Source: Bagarius yarrelli
Lineage: Eukaryota > Chordata > Actinopteri > Siluriformes > Sisoridae
Direction of reading: 5' to 3'
Assembly (NCBI GenBank): GCA_005784505.1
Contig: VCAZ01000111.1
Location: 1,408,537 to 1,472,536, forward strand
DNA: 64,000 nucleotides
The notes beneath the pieces were generated by a model that was not told the DNA's origin, did not search any database, and was given only the letters and a program-made list of their open reading frames with translations. A program made the position numbers and the translations under genes. Positions 1 to 12,108 of the stretch are shown in pieces (position 1 is the stretch's first letter; every line of letters starts with the position of its first letter).

Positions 1-494
1 GAGGCAACTGAATGGTACTGGTATGGTGATGGCTAGTCGACTTTACTCTGCATTCAGATGGACGTCTTTGCTTTTTAGACTGCTTTGCCTGTACAAATTC
101 TCGACTACAAAAGAAAATAAGACCCACTGGGAACAAAAGTGGCATCCTTTTCGGAAGCAATCCGCACAGTGGGTGACCTCATTGTGCCTAAAACACAGAT
201 GTTTGACAATATGGTTACAGCAAAGAGCTTAGGAATGGACCTACAAGCCTTACACTTAAATTTATGGTGTTTATCCTCTGGTTTCTGCAATAATCGATTG
301 TACCTTGCAGAGGCAGTTCTGGTCAGGATTTCATAGTATATCAATACCTCTTACTATTTTCAATGTATTTATTTTGTTATCTTCCCTCTTTTCTTTTTAT
401 AATTAGGAAATGTTAACGTCATATCTATAATCCCTCTATTTCTTCATTTCTTTCTTATTACCTAAAACCTTTATTTCATCAAACCTTTATTGCT

Positions 495-865
495 TTAATA
501 AGAGAAGATAATACAAAGCCATGTGGGGTTTGGGGAAAAAGGGTTTAAGGGAATAAGAAGGAATGTAGGGTTTAGCGAATAAGGAGGAAGGTAGGGTTTA
601 GAGAAAAGAGGGTTTAGGGAATAAAACTGAATGTAAGGTTTAGGGGAAAAAGGGTTTAGGGAATAAGAAGGAATGTAGAGTTTAGAAAATAAGAAAAAGG
701 AATGTAGGGTTAAGGGAATAAGAAAATTAGTTTTTAGCGAATAAGGAGGAAGGTAGGGTTTAGACAAAAGAGGGTTTAGGGAATAAGAAGGAATTTAGGG
801 TTTAGGGAATAAGAAGGAATGTAGAGTTTAGAAAATAAAGGGTTTAGAGAATAAAAAGGAATGCA
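495..865. repeat. Degenerate 26-bp-type minisatellite (TTTAGGG-rich)
   Basis: Diverged units of the type GGGTTTAGGGAATAAGAAGG are interspersed with GTTTAG variants. The array runs directly into the homogeneous array to its right and shares its motif order. Confidence 0.8.
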
Positions 866-1038
866 GGGTTAAGGGAATAGGAAGGAATGCAGGGTTAAGG
901 GAATAGGAAGGAATGCAGGGTTAAGGGAATAGGAAGGAATGCAGGGTTAAGGGAATAGGAAGGAATGCAGGGTTAAGGGAATAGGAAGGAATGCAGGGTT
1001 AAGGGAATAGGAAGGAATGCAGGGTTAAGGGAATAGGG
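866..1038. repeat. Homogeneous 26-bp minisatellite, six perfect units plus a partial seventh
   Basis: Identical 26-bp units beginning GGGTTAAGGGAATAGGAAGG start at 866, 892, 918, 944, 970 and 996; a partial unit begins at 1022. The lack of divergence indicates recent expansion. Confidence 0.97.
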
Positions 1039-2298
1039 GGTTAACATTCTTTGGTGTTTTGTCTTTTGTACTTTTTTTTACCTTTCTTTTTACAGAGATT
1101 TCATCTCAATCAGGTTTTACTTAGGTTAAATGAAGGTTAGTTAAATGAAGGATAAACTGAAAAAATAATTAGCTCTTAGAAATAGATTTAAATTGAATAT
1201 TTTTGGTAAACTTACCCGGCTAACGTTTGCAGTAATATTGCTTTTTAAATCAGCAGGCAAAAAAATGTAAATACAAAACTAAACAACTGAAATTTCTTGA
1301 CTTTTTAGATATATTCGTAAACCGTTCCATCTTCCTTTCCAGGTTTAAGCGAGTTCCACAGGTTAAACTGATTTCTGTTGCTTTTGATAAAAAAGCATTC
1401 ATACGAAGAAGTCTTTTTCCTCTTACATGCCACACACACTCAAGTCCATCAACTGAGGCCCACAATTACTCCGAGTGCCATTACCCATCAGCCCCTACCC
1501 CAGCGGAGTGAAAGTGGCGGGTGGATTGGACGACAAGTGAACTCTCTTTTCACTCATCCCTCTCCATTTGCACATGCTTGTGTAGAGATGAAGAGCTGGT
1601 GGACTGCTTTGCTCCAGCATCGTCGGCTGTCTGCTGGGAGACACAATTTTTAGCACAGCGCATTTCAGGCCATTAAGATGGCCAAGAGAGAAGGAAATTA
1701 GACAGAAGATGACTAACACTCCACTTCGACTTGCCCTTTTTGTCTGCTCTGTCTCAGCAGCTTCAATCTGGACAGTAAGATTACTTAAATCATTCTGTTG
1801 CGGAGAGTACCTGCCCATGCACCTTTGCGCTGTGAATGATCATCTGTCCTCCTGATGGATGACTACCAATCCTAATATAGTGACTTTTAGCATTTCTCAA
1901 GTGGGGTAAAAATATCTTTTTTAAAATGCCAGTCGTGGGTAAATTGTCGATTGGAAACTTTGGTAAGGTCCAGTATTTAAACACAGGTAGTGTTTTCTAC
2001 TTTTTTCTAAAATGAGCTGTCAGTCGAATCCTACTTTCCATACAGCAGTGACCGTATAACTCAATTAAAAAATGTCACCCACGGATTCCTCCTCATTTGT
2101 TATTCGACCTTTCTTCTCCTTTGCATTCTGTCAACATGGCAAAATGGTGCAATTTCTCTGCAAAAGATCCAGTGGTATATATTTTCTCTGTGAACCGAAG
2201 CCTGGAGGGGTTAAAGGGGTTTATAGGCTGTGCGTACACTATCACACACATCCACTCTTGAATATGAAGCAGAAAAAATGGCTAACTATTTAGAATAA
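1039..2298. other. Gene-free unique sequence
   Basis: Only short ORFs without recognisable similarity. No repeat family identified. Confidence 0.5.
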
Positions 2299-2318
2299 AA
2301 GGATTTTCTCTCTCTCTA

Positions 2319-2352
<34 letters not shown>
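2299..2352. repeat. (TC)n microsatellite
   Basis: Mostly TCTCTC with TATC and TTTC interruptions. It abuts one end of the pogo-like element that follows. Confidence 0.95.
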
Positions 2353-2797
2353 GTATGTCAAATCAATTTTTCCCATTTAAATGAATTAAAATGCCATTAA
2401 TTTGTTCCGGGTCCCCAAAAAAAACACAGCAATTTTTTGTTACATGTTTTTAAATAAGAAAAATAAATATATAAATATTGAATATGGTATAAAAACACTA
2501 GAATAGGATGTACTGGAATAAACTGGTTTTATTAAGTATAATGTACAGCGTTTACCTTGGAGATCAGACGACTCCACTTGCTAACGTGCATGTCTGACTA
2601 GCTATCGAGTGAGACGCAGGATGCTGGGCGGATGTTCTGTGGCGTTCGCTATGCTAACTACCGGTTGGATGTCTTAAGCTGCCTCGTGACCAGAATTTTA
2701 GCTTGCAAATAAAAGCAAAAAAACGGCCGAGAGACGACTTGTTAATGACAGTAAAACTCGTTAGTGACACTCGTAATATAAGGTACCACTGTATATA
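2353..2797 (-). mobile_element. Non-autonomous pogo/Tigger-like DNA element, copy I1
   Basis: Related on the opposite strand to 63149-63663. Shared blocks include the AATAAACTGGTTTTATTAAG region, the phrase around GATCAGACGACTCCACTTGC, and a terminus reading ACCACTGTA at the right end. On the minus strand the element begins TACAGTGGTACC, the terminal motif of TA-inserting pogo-like elements as I remember them. No transposase ORF. Confidence 0.65.
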
Positions 2798-3779
2798 TAA
2801 TAAGACAATAATGGGAAAACATCTCATTTTTAAAACATCTCTTGTTAAAAAGGTTTTTTTTAAAGCTGTTTTTAGTAAATCTACAAACTGATTGAAGATT
2901 GCTGAAAAAAATTTATACCTCACAGAGCAAATGGACCACAGGCCCTTTTTCAATAATCTTAGAAACCTTTCAATATGCACCACTAGCAGCTGCTCATTTT
3001 CACCATAAAAAAATGGATTCCTCTGCTTCCCCAAGCATCATTTCTTAATGCAAATCTCTGATCCGACCTGAAATTTACTGCATGTGCTGGTAAGTTTGCG
3101 GAAGATATTAATACCTCATGTCAAGCACAGTGTGTATTTGTATCTGTGATACCTGGAGTGTAACATGGACCAAATTTGTCACATACCATATAAATACTTT
3201 AATTACCAAGAACGTAAATCAGATGAAGTGTTCAGCTTTTGCGGTTATTGAGGAAAGAACACACAATCCAGTTATAACTAAAACATGCCAAAGAGAAGCC
3301 CAGTTTCTGCCCTTGTTGGCGACACATCAAGGCACTTTGACAAATACCGTCCTTGGACAAAGAATCCAGCACAAATGCGATTGGCTGGAGTTACTGAGTG
3401 TTCTGTTTTTAGTCTACAAAGATGAATACTGAGTTCCAAAGGGACTGCAGTGCATCAGGACACTGGGAACGCTATGCAAGCTCTTCAAGTTAAGAGCAGA
3501 ACTTTGAAAACTCAGGGTAAAACTAAAATAAATGTGATCTACACATAAATTACCAATTCTAATTCTGAAGAAAGAATAAATCATTGGAGACTCCAGCTAC
3601 CAGAGCCACAGACTGCTCTATCTGCTAGCATTAAGCAGACTGGTGGCATCAGGTCCCAGACTAGTAGGATGTGGGAAAGTTACTTCTTGTACTTTTAACC
3701 AATAGAACTAAAAGACTCACACTGTTTCAGCAAGACCATCTATCTGTGCTCCAGAGATTCATAAAGTAATGGTCTGACC
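2798..3779. other. Gene-free sequence, no identified family
   Basis: AT-rich unique-looking DNA. The ORF at 3118-3432 has no recognisable domain. Degenerate mariner-like sequence may begin from about 3600. Confidence 0.4.
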
Positions 3780-3862
3780 AGAACGGTCAGAACTCTGGTG
3801 TCCTGCACAAAGCCCTGACTTTGACTCAAGCCTCCTGAACACATTTGGGATGAACTAAAATC
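3780..3862 (+). mobile_element. Tc1/mariner-like remnant (family J), 3' coding scrap
   Basis: Contains ACATTTGGGATGAACT, which corresponds to the THLGDEL-type segment of a common fish Tc1-like transposase; stops interrupt it. It abuts repeat F directly. Confidence 0.45.
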
Positions 3863-4000
3863 ATCCATTGCATTCATCGATTATCGCACCGTTTTTACTT
3901 TCTTTTCCTGTCAGTACGTCTACATTGGGTTGTTTTGTTGTGTATAGTGTAAATGCAGATATCGTATACAGGTCAGTTTTAAAAGAAGATGTAAGTCAAC
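3863..4000 (+). repeat. Unclassified dispersed repeat F, copy 1
   Basis: About 135 bp carrying GTACGTCTACATTGGGTTG and GTGTAAATGCAGATATCG. It is closely matched at 5473-5603 and, as a shorter version, at 41132-41216, all on the same strand. Confidence 0.8.
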
Positions 4001-4980
4001 AAAATTGGAAGTGTGCATCGAGTTGTGGAGTGTAAATTCAGCCGGTGTGAATAACGCCCGAGATTCTGCTTTAATCCCATATGCTGTCGCTAAGCTTCTT
4101 TGTCATACTGTACTCTCAGAACTAAGATCACAAAGTTGACACCGTCTCTTTAGTAACTCTCCAGAAAGCCAGTCAGGCATCTGGCACGGTCTTAATTTCA
4201 TTTCTTTCCATGGTAATGCAGATGAAGCTCATATCCAGCTGCATCAGCTAAACAGAAATGACAACACTGACACTTAAGCCAACCAGCAATCCACCACAGG
4301 CTGCCGCAAGCTATTTATTACATGAGCTGACAGACAACGCAAGCACTAGACCTCAACGCAATGTGGCTAGGCAGGCTTGGGGACTCAGGAGGGGCTCCCG
4401 GGAGGATGCAGCAGCAAGATGTTATTGAATATTTGCAAGACAGAAAAGCTTTTAAAAGCCTGCTGAACTTACACACGTCTACACCCGGCAGGCTTTAAAC
4501 AGACCTTGCTATGTTTTTTTTGCAGTAAATTTACACGTTCGGGTTATGAGTCAGTGGCCGGTGGAGGATTTTAATAGCTTAAAATACAAAGCTGTTGGAA
4601 TTCTTAAGGCTGATTGGTTAAAAGGTGTGGATTTGCTTTTCTGTATTAGCAGCTTTGATAGTGGTGCAAATAACAGGTTTGGTTAAAATACTGTACATGG
4701 TTTCTATAGTAACTAAAACACAAGGAACTTTTATGGTGGGTGTTTTACATGATCGAAAGCTAAGAATAAAGGATTTCTCACAGTGATGGTTAATAATGGA
4801 AACCGTTCCCTAATATAATTCAATATTGAGATTTTAATTTGTGCAAGACGTCTTCAGCTTCAGCACTTAATGACAATTAAAAGTGAAGCCGTAATAAGTT
4901 TTAGTTGAGACATTCGTTTTTTCAGCACTATTTAAAGCTCAGTAGAAGATAGAAGATTTTACACTGTGAGGTTTCTTAGT
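4001..4980. other. Gene-free sequence with a candidate conserved block at 4195-4345
   Basis: No ORF or repeat recognised. The block near 4195-4345 is of higher complexity (GGTAATGCAGATGAAGC, CTGACAGACAACGC) and looks like non-coding constraint, which is only an impression. A short ATT trinucleotide tract lies at 4988-5016. Confidence 0.3.
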
Positions 4981-5206
4981 AACGATTATCATTATTATTA
5001 TTATTATTATTATTATTAGTTAGTTATTCTAAAAAAAAAGCCATATCAGTAGGCTGGACAAAATCACATGGATTCTGATTTTTTTTTTTTAGATCAGTTT
5101 CATATATGGAAATAAATCGGATAACTTGGAGCATTGGTGTATTATGTATAATGACCTTTTTGGTTGTAAGGTAATTAAAAAATAACATACTTATTAAAAA
5201 ACATTT

Positions 5207-5211
<5 letters not shown>

Positions 5212-5254
<43 letters not shown>
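5212..5254. repeat. (GA)n microsatellite
   Basis: About 40 bp of uninterrupted AG/GA dinucleotides. Confidence 0.97.
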
Positions 5255-5256
<2 letters not shown>

Positions 5257-5315
5257 GAGAGGTTTGACGACCTTTAACTAGGGTGCGCAAAGCCAAACAC
5301 TGAATAATTATTTCA

Positions 5316-5465
5316 TTTACTTTTACAGCTGAAATCTTTATCCAGAGCAACCTACGTTTCTGACCAATTGGGGTTTAAGAGCCTTTTTCAGGGGCCCAGC
5401 AGTAGCAGATGGTGCTGGGAATTCAACCCTGATTTTCCAACACTTCAACCACTGAGCCACCACTT
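5316..5465 (-). mobile_element. SINE-A copy
   Basis: Family traits on the minus strand: tRNA-like head (GTGGCTCAGTGGTT type), central GGGCCCCTGAGCAAGGCCCT, and a tail near CTCTGGATAA ending in TTTACA-type sequence. This copy keeps head to tail with several substitutions and directly precedes repeat F. Confidence 0.85.
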
Positions 5466-5472
5466 CGTCCTA

Positions 5473-5603
5473 GTCCATTGTGTCTATTGATTATTGCACC
5501 AGTTTTACTTTCTTTACCTGTCGGTACGTCTACATTGGGTTGTTTTGTTGTGCATAGTGTAAATGCAGATATCGGATACGGGTCAGTTTTAAGAGATGAT
5601 GTC
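5473..5603 (+). repeat. Unclassified dispersed repeat F, copy 2
   Basis: Nearly collinear with 3863-4000, including TACATTGGGTTGTTTTG, GCAGATATCGGATACGG and the final GGTCAGTTTTAA. Confidence 0.8.
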
Positions 5604-7327
5604 ATCAAAAAATACAATGCAATATGGAATATAAGATGTTATGCTTACATTAGATAATCCATCAAAGACTGATACTGTTATCTAAAGCACTCATTAGTAA
5701 ATTAGTGAATCAACTGTTACGTTATTTGTTAATTAAACCTGATTAGCATTTGACTATTGTAGAGATTTCGTTTAAATGAGAATGATTTATACACAAATGT
5801 CAACGTGTTCCAAACAGCTCATCAATAAAATAAACTAATTCTTTATATAACAGCTGGAATTAAAAATAATAACAAGATAATGACATCCCCGGCTGAGTTC
5901 CAATCAGTAATCCAATGCCTTGATTAACAAGCTTCCACACTTTGACTTTCAATTAGGTGCTTCGCGTGTTTTTTAATTGATACTGACACAACGATCCGAC
6001 TACAAGGGCTCAACCTTCTAACACGGGATGACTTTTCTGAAGATCCTGCTGTCTGTTTCCATTCACACGCTGACTTTTGCCGCAACCATTTCTTTCAGTC
6101 TTCAGAGACCGGAGATTATAACAGCAGACACGGGTTCAATTGGATCGTACAAATGCTCGACTGTGATCAATAACGCAGGCAATCAGTGGATACTTCTCAA
6201 ACTTGCTAGTCTCCACATATTGACCCTGGCTTTGAGGACAGCGCTCCTTTTCAATCCCCAGCCAAAGGGAGACCTAATTTTATTCTGGTAGAAGACAATT
6301 TTACAGAATTCTGATAAGAATCTGTTTTTTTTTTATTGCCCCGAGGAGCATCCGGAGTTCATGTTTATAACCGAGGACATTTTTTCATGAAAGCAAAAGG
6401 TTTTGAGATGACAAAAAAAGACCGGTATCTTCCGACAGCTTTCAATCGACTTGTCTCTAAATGTCAAATGTTTTTTTTTTAGTGAGATCATCCCAATTTT
6501 ATCTCTCAAAAGAGTTCAGCATTGATCCGATTCAAATAGGATGTACTGTATTTGCCCACTATACAGTATGTCTCAGTGGAGCGTTGTGTCTCTGGCTTGT
6601 GTCAGCCATACCTAATTCCCATTAATGACCCAATCTGCCACAAAAAAGACTGAGACAAAAAAAAAAAAAACACTTAAAACACTTGGATGGTGGTTGTGGA
6701 CATGACTTCAGTATAATTGTCCTGGGAAAATCTGTTGGAGTGATGTTTTGCTGTTGTTTCTGTCTTGCTTGGGCTTTTGAACGTTATTATTTGCCTTTAA
6801 AAGAAGGACAATTAAACAATAATAGTCACTTGTATGTATATATATATATATACACATTTTTAATAGAGACTTTGACACTACAACTTTGGTCCTATCTATA
6901 TTCTGCGCTTTTTGCCACTTGTCCGACTTGTGCTGGTCCGTCCTTTGAGCCTCGGGGTGCTTTGTACTTGTTCTTATTTTAATAAAACTGCCCTTTTTTG
7001 CAATTGCATCTGTCTCAGTCTCTGTTTCTATACCATATGCCGATAATATAGCAGAGCTTGTAAATGTAGTATTGCTGATGGTAAACTAGCTCAGCTGCCC
7101 TAGAATAATATTCGGTCTCATGCACTTATGGTAATTATTTAACTAAGACAGGTTCATTAGATCTGAAACTAGCTACAGGGTTAGGGTCATCAAAAATGAT
7201 GACATTTGCCTGATTTTATTTGCCTCTCTACTTCTTTTAGGAGAGTGATGTTGAGAGCAGACTATTTAAAGATGAATGGACAGACTGATGGCTTTCTACC
7301 AGATTTGCTGATTTGGTGTGTTTATTT
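5604..7327. other. Gene-free sequence
   Basis: AT-rich, unique-looking DNA with short poly-T and poly-A runs and a short TA tract near 6836-6851. The ORF at 6028-6291 begins with a hydrophobic stretch but has no family resemblance. A homeodomain-site-rich block at 5680-5840 could be a regulatory element. Confidence 0.35.
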
Positions 7328-7402
7328 AGGTAAGTGGTGAATAAGGTGTTGGACTTGGATACCTTGAAGATCTGGGTTCGGTTTCCAGCACTACTGTTGA
7401 GC
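7328..7402 (+). mobile_element. SINE-A head fragment
   Basis: tRNA-like head only (AAGTGGTGAATAAGGTGTTGGAC through TCCAGCACTACT, written in part). It faces an opposite-strand copy to its right. Confidence 0.65.
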
Positions 7403-7427
7403 CTTTAAGCACTTTTATCCGCACACA

Positions 7428-7558
7428 ATGACATTTGCAGACACTTTTATCCACAATGACTTACATTTATCTCTTTATACAGTGCCAGAATGTTCGAGCC
7501 AAGATTCAAACCCATGATCTTCCGATTAACGCAACACCTTAACCCCTAAGCTACCACT
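7428..7558 (-). mobile_element. SINE-A copy, internally deleted
   Basis: The tail (CACAATGACTTACATTTATC) and head (ACACCTTAACCCCTAAGCTA) are present in inverse order; the central GGGCCCC block is missing. Confidence 0.75.
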
Positions 7559-8999
7559 AAAACCTTGGGTACAAGCTAAATAATAATGTGGTAGCCAAGT
7601 GTCCACAAATTTGTCATAATCCCTCAAAAAAATCCTGCAAAAGTTGAAAGAAGAAGTGCCACTATGACTGTCTTGAACCTAAAACCATTTCTTAACAATT
7701 TTATTTATTTCCAGAAATTACTAAAATAAAATTACTAAAATAAAATAATATAAGGTTATCTATTGTCACTGTTTCACTGCAACTGCTTACCCAAACCTTA
7801 CTACACACGTTGATAAAAACTAATATACTGTACCTGGACCTGGAGAATATTTAGTTGAATATCTAAAAACAGAGCCTCTTCGTTGCTCCTTCGGGTCATT
7901 CAGACATAGATAAAATGATTACTATACAAATCACTAGCATGTGTCCTCTGGTGAGGGTATGGTCATTTTAGCATTTGGACAACGGGGAAAAAAACAGTGC
8001 TGACTCGGCCAGTTGGCTGACCTTCCCACGAGGAACAATAGCTGACTTGAATTTGATCCGACAAGTCCGGAGTGTCTTTTAGCACCTTTCCTAAAGAATT
8101 TGGCTAAAAACCTTCACTTAGTGTGAGTCCATCACTATAGTAAAAACTAAACTAGAACACTGACCTTTAGCTAGTAATTATTTTTACGTTATGCTTTTTT
8201 AATCTTTAAACCACATTGTGTATGATTCTTTAAGCTCACTCTTTCGCACCTATATTTCTTTTAGTCACAACTAGTAATGTTATTCCAGATCTTAAAGTTG
8301 TGGGTTTTTTTTCCTTATACACGAGAGAGGTGTGAATGGAAGTGCAGAATAAGTAATAATGCAAGCAGTGGAACATAAAATCTGAACTCTCTAATGAGTG
8401 TGTACTTTCTTCTGACCTTTGCAGATTGCTGAATCTTTGTACAGTTATAAAACACTTTTTCTTGTAAAAGGCCAGGTTTAGTGTTGTACTACCAGAAACT
8501 ACTTCTACAGGGACTATTAACAGAGGTACAGCTCTAAAGAGTTGATCTATATTTTATATATAGTGTGTTTTATTTAATGTCAAACATTACAAAAAGTCAA
8601 TTTTGAGGGTTGAACCTCCATGAAATGTTGTACATCAGATTTGCCTGAATTTACCCTTTCTGTTGCCCTCAGGTCAACTTTGTCCCTTTTTAAGTTTTTT
8701 TTAATGTTAGCAATAGGGTTTGGTATGAATGATAGAAAATATATGGTAAATGTCCACTAAGACATCTTGGACATGCTAACTGTAGCCTCCCTGCAAAACA
8801 CATTCCAGAACATCTGTTCATCATGTCTTTGTATGTGATGGTGTGATAAACAGAAAATAAGTTCTAGTGTAACACACTGTTTCTAGAATTGAAATTTTAT
8901 GTAGCAAATACAGACCCAACAGTAAGAAATTGCCCTTATTGTTTATTTTAAGAAGTCAGTAAACCTACAAATAATAGGTAAAGAAGTGAGTACAGGTTG
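7559..8999. other. Gene-free sequence
   Basis: A short Tc1/mariner J-type scrap (AAGTGTCCACAAATTTGTC) lies near 7598. The rest is AT-rich with no recognised feature. Confidence 0.35.
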
Positions 9000-9183
9000 G
9001 AATGGGAAGCTACCAGGCAGAAGGTAATGAGAAAGACCAAAGAGGAGGTATATGGAGGCGATAAACAAGGACGTAAAGTTAGTGGGTGTGAGTGAAGAGG
9101 ATGTAGAGAATACGGTTAGGTGGGGACAGATGATTCGCTGTGGCGCCCCCTAAAAGGAAACAGCCGAAAGAAGAAGAAGAGGT
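9000..9183 (+). mobile_element. RTE-like LINE 3' end, 5'-truncated copy 1
   Basis: Decodes as the C-terminal tail of a fish RTE-type retrotransposon polyprotein: KLPGRR, RPKRR after a frameshift, KLVGVSEEDVEN, VRWGQMIRC, then a GAAGAAGAAGAGG terminus. It is about 180 bp, the typical outcome of 5' truncation during reverse transcription. A second copy is at 31765-32055. Confidence 0.8.
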
Positions 9184-10040
9184 AAATATACAAATAACGA
9201 ATATTCCTGTATTTTGGGTTCCAGTTAGAAAATGTATATAAATAATCAATTTGAAGTTATGAAAGGAAACAAATAGAAAAGGTCAAGGTCATCAAATTTC
9301 ACTCTGTAACATCATTCCTCGAAAAACCTACGAAAATTACTTCTAGTTACAAGCCCAATGAATTCTTTATAAGATCCGTTTGGCTCGGCTCTGCCTGTCT
9401 GACCTGGCACTAGAACAAATTATCTGTTGCCTCATTTATGTTGCCATCATTCCTGCGTAAGCCACTGCATTCTAGTCCGGTCACATCTTCCAAGAGTGAA
9501 TAAAACCACTGGGACTTCAACTCGAGCCTCGTTGCCTAACTTGCTATATGGAAATTGCACACAAATAAGGGTACTTTAGTTGTAACTGTGAAAAGCTTAA
9601 GTCCCATATGGTCCAATGCTCACATTTCAATTAGCTTACACACTCGGGAGGTCTTTATCACAGTTAAAGCATCTTACTTCAAGTAATTATTTGTGTATGT
9701 AATGTCCTATATTCCTTTTAACGAAAGCTATTCTGTCTGTGGGACAAGCTAATTTTCTGGTTTGACTTCACACTTCCTGGTTCTAGACAATCGTTAATGG
9801 TTAAAGATGTGGGTTTCGCTGCAATTATTTCAATCTCTAGTAAACCGTTTGTCACGTCTGGGAGGCATGTCATGTACTACATTTGCACATTAATTAAACA
9901 GTGAGTCATGAAGCTCGCAACAAAACTCATTTTGCATACATATGTTTACTGTAAACCAGTCAAATTATATACAGCTATTAAAGAGAAAAGATATACAGCG
10001 CAGGGTTTTTTTCATCCTTTTTATACTTTAAATCCATTCA
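9184..10040. other. Gene-free sequence
   Basis: No repeat or ORF recognised. A short homeodomain-rich segment at 9885-9965 (TTAATTAAACAGTGAGTCAT) is a weak regulatory candidate. Confidence 0.3.
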
Positions 10041-10041
10041 C

Positions 10042-10661
10042 CATTGGCGGGCAGTGCATTTGGTAGCTGGGCATTCAGTGTGGATTGACCCCGACCGATA
10101 CACCTCTTAATACCACCACTTTGACAACACAGTTATAGAAGCCATCAGTACAAAACAAACACAAAATATAACATGGCATGGAATTACAGACAGAGAGACA
10201 TTTCACATATTGAGACTATTTAATAAAGCAAGAAACCTGTTAACTCCAAACCTCTACACTACAACCACAACTGTACCACATACAACATCTGGTCAATATT
10301 TATCTTAATATTAATATGACATCACAAAAACATTAAATATATCAATAAAATACATCATTTGATTGGTTAAAGTCTACAAGTTCCACAGGCAGCGCTACTG
10401 ATTCTGAAGGACAGATTAGATTAACATGGCAGCAAATAGAACCTGGAATCTGATTGGACAAAAAAAAAATCCAACATCCACGTACTGGAAGCAGTGCAGC
10501 AAGAGAAACACTACGAAATGAAGAGAATAAACTGTTGGGAAAAAAATAAATACCATTTAATGGAACTAATATTAGAATTTAGGTTATAAATGTAGGTCAG
10601 TGATTCTGATAGTGTTTAGAACAGCAGAGAACGACTGACTTACTGACCCTGTCTGCACACC
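10042..10661 (-). mobile_element. hAT-like non-autonomous element G1
   Basis: Terminal CATTGGCGGGCAGTGCAT at the left and CTGACCCTGTCTGCACACCG at the right. The interior matches G2 (43603-44317) on the other strand, for example ATTAGATTAACATG and GAATCTGATTGGAC. Inactive and without ORF. Confidence 0.65.
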
Positions 10662-11415
10662 GATGCATTTTTTTTTCTTATTTATTTTTTAAAATTGCAA
10701 TCTAGTAAGTGAAAGAGTCTGTGACAAATTTGTTGGTTTGAGACGGACTCGGAGGGCTGGAGTAATTTGTAAATTGCACTAATCAAACAGATTGCAGCCT
10801 GCAGGTCCCTCGCAGTAGCCTCTTGCTCCCCGAGTTCATTACCGTAATGAAAGGTGGAGCGACACTGCTCCTGCCGTGATCTACCACCCACAGATTCCCT
10901 GTGCGGGCCTATGATCTGTCATTTACTTCTCATTTACATTCACCTCTCTCCACACGACCTGACCAGGACAACTAGCGCACATAGGAGCCTTGCCCTCATG
11001 TACAGCTGCACAACACTCTACTACTGTCCTACACTCAGCTAGTTGGCCTGGGTTTCATAATCTTCTCGAAGTTTGTTGTAATAAGGGTGATTTATATCAT
11101 GAATATGTATGCAAAGCTATAAAATGAGAACGATTGCCCCGCTTTAAAGAAAAAGCTTCTTGCTACAAACATTACAGCACAGGAGAAGCTGTAAAGCTCA
11201 CTGTACGAAGGCCAGCGCCAGTTTATAAGCCCTGTGGGAGAAGGGGAGTGTTCCTGTAGCCATATGGAGCCTCAACTCGGCAGTCTGTCACCTAACACCT
11301 TTGCCAGCAGACTCCATCCGCTCACGGGCAATGCCAGGTTAACATCGCCTACGTCTTCATTATCCTGCAGTGCCATTGCGCTTGTTCATGCGCATTTGTT
11401 CCAGGATAAGTCTGC
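10662..11415. other. Gene-free sequence
   Basis: Less AT-rich than its surroundings, with short overlapping ORFs on both strands but no domain match. Nothing else seen. Confidence 0.35.
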
Positions 11416-11752
11416 ATAATTCATTCATCTTCTGTACCTAATTCGGGGTCACAGGGATCTGCTGGAGTTGATCCCAGCTGTCTCTAATAGGGTGAAAGGC
11501 AGGAGGGGTACACCCTAAGGCAGGAGGGGTACTCCAGTCCATCACAGGGCTACACACACACGTATAGGTAACTTAGAATCATCAATCGATCGAACATACA
11601 TGTAATTAGACTGTAGAAGGAAACCGGAGAAAACCCATGCAAGCAAAGATAAGAACATGCAAACTTCACACAGAAAGAACCCTGTCCAAGAAATTGAACC
11701 TGGGACCTTCTTGCTGTGAGGTGCTAATCACTAAGCCGTGCTGCCCCAGTCT
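11416..11752 (-). mobile_element. tRNA-headed repeat C, near full length
   Basis: Read on the minus strand it has a tRNA-like head (GGCAGCACGG, TTAGTGATTAGCAC), then CCGGTTTCC, a central GATTGATTCTAAG-type segment and a tail ending AGATGAATGAAT. An internal repeat of GGCAGGAGGGGTAC occurs at about 11498-11533. Confidence 0.8.
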
Positions 11753-12067
11753 GCATAATGTTTTATACACTTTTTAAGTTTGGAATCCCAGCGAGGAACA
11801 GATGGACAGATGAATGGGTTTACCGTCCATTCATGGCTGGGAATCCAACCTATAGCAAGGTATAATTACATACACACTCTCTCACTCATTCACCCATTCA
11901 CAATTTAGATAAAGCCATTTATCTGTCCATCCCTGACTGGAATGGTTGGATGAATGGTTTTATCTGTTCATCTTATCCAGGATAAGGGGGTTTTATCTCC
12001 AACACAGGGTTGCAGGTGTAAAAAAACATAACTGAAGTGCACGTCAATCAATGTATTTGGATCCTCC

Positions 12068-12068
<1 letters not shown>

Positions 12069-12108
<40 letters not shown>
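12069..12108. repeat. Poly-C tract, 40 bases
   Basis: Uninterrupted run of C. The length may be imprecise because homopolymers are hard to assemble. Confidence 0.97.

Noticed and set aside
866..1038. CRISPR array or true telomere
   Set aside because: Units are directly tandem without spacers, and the 26-bp unit is not a plain TTAGGG repeat; the context is a eukaryotic minisatellite.
6028..6291. 87-codon ORF with a signal-peptide-like start
   Set aside because: A hydrophobic N-terminus alone is weak evidence; no domain, splice context or promoter-like sequence supports it.
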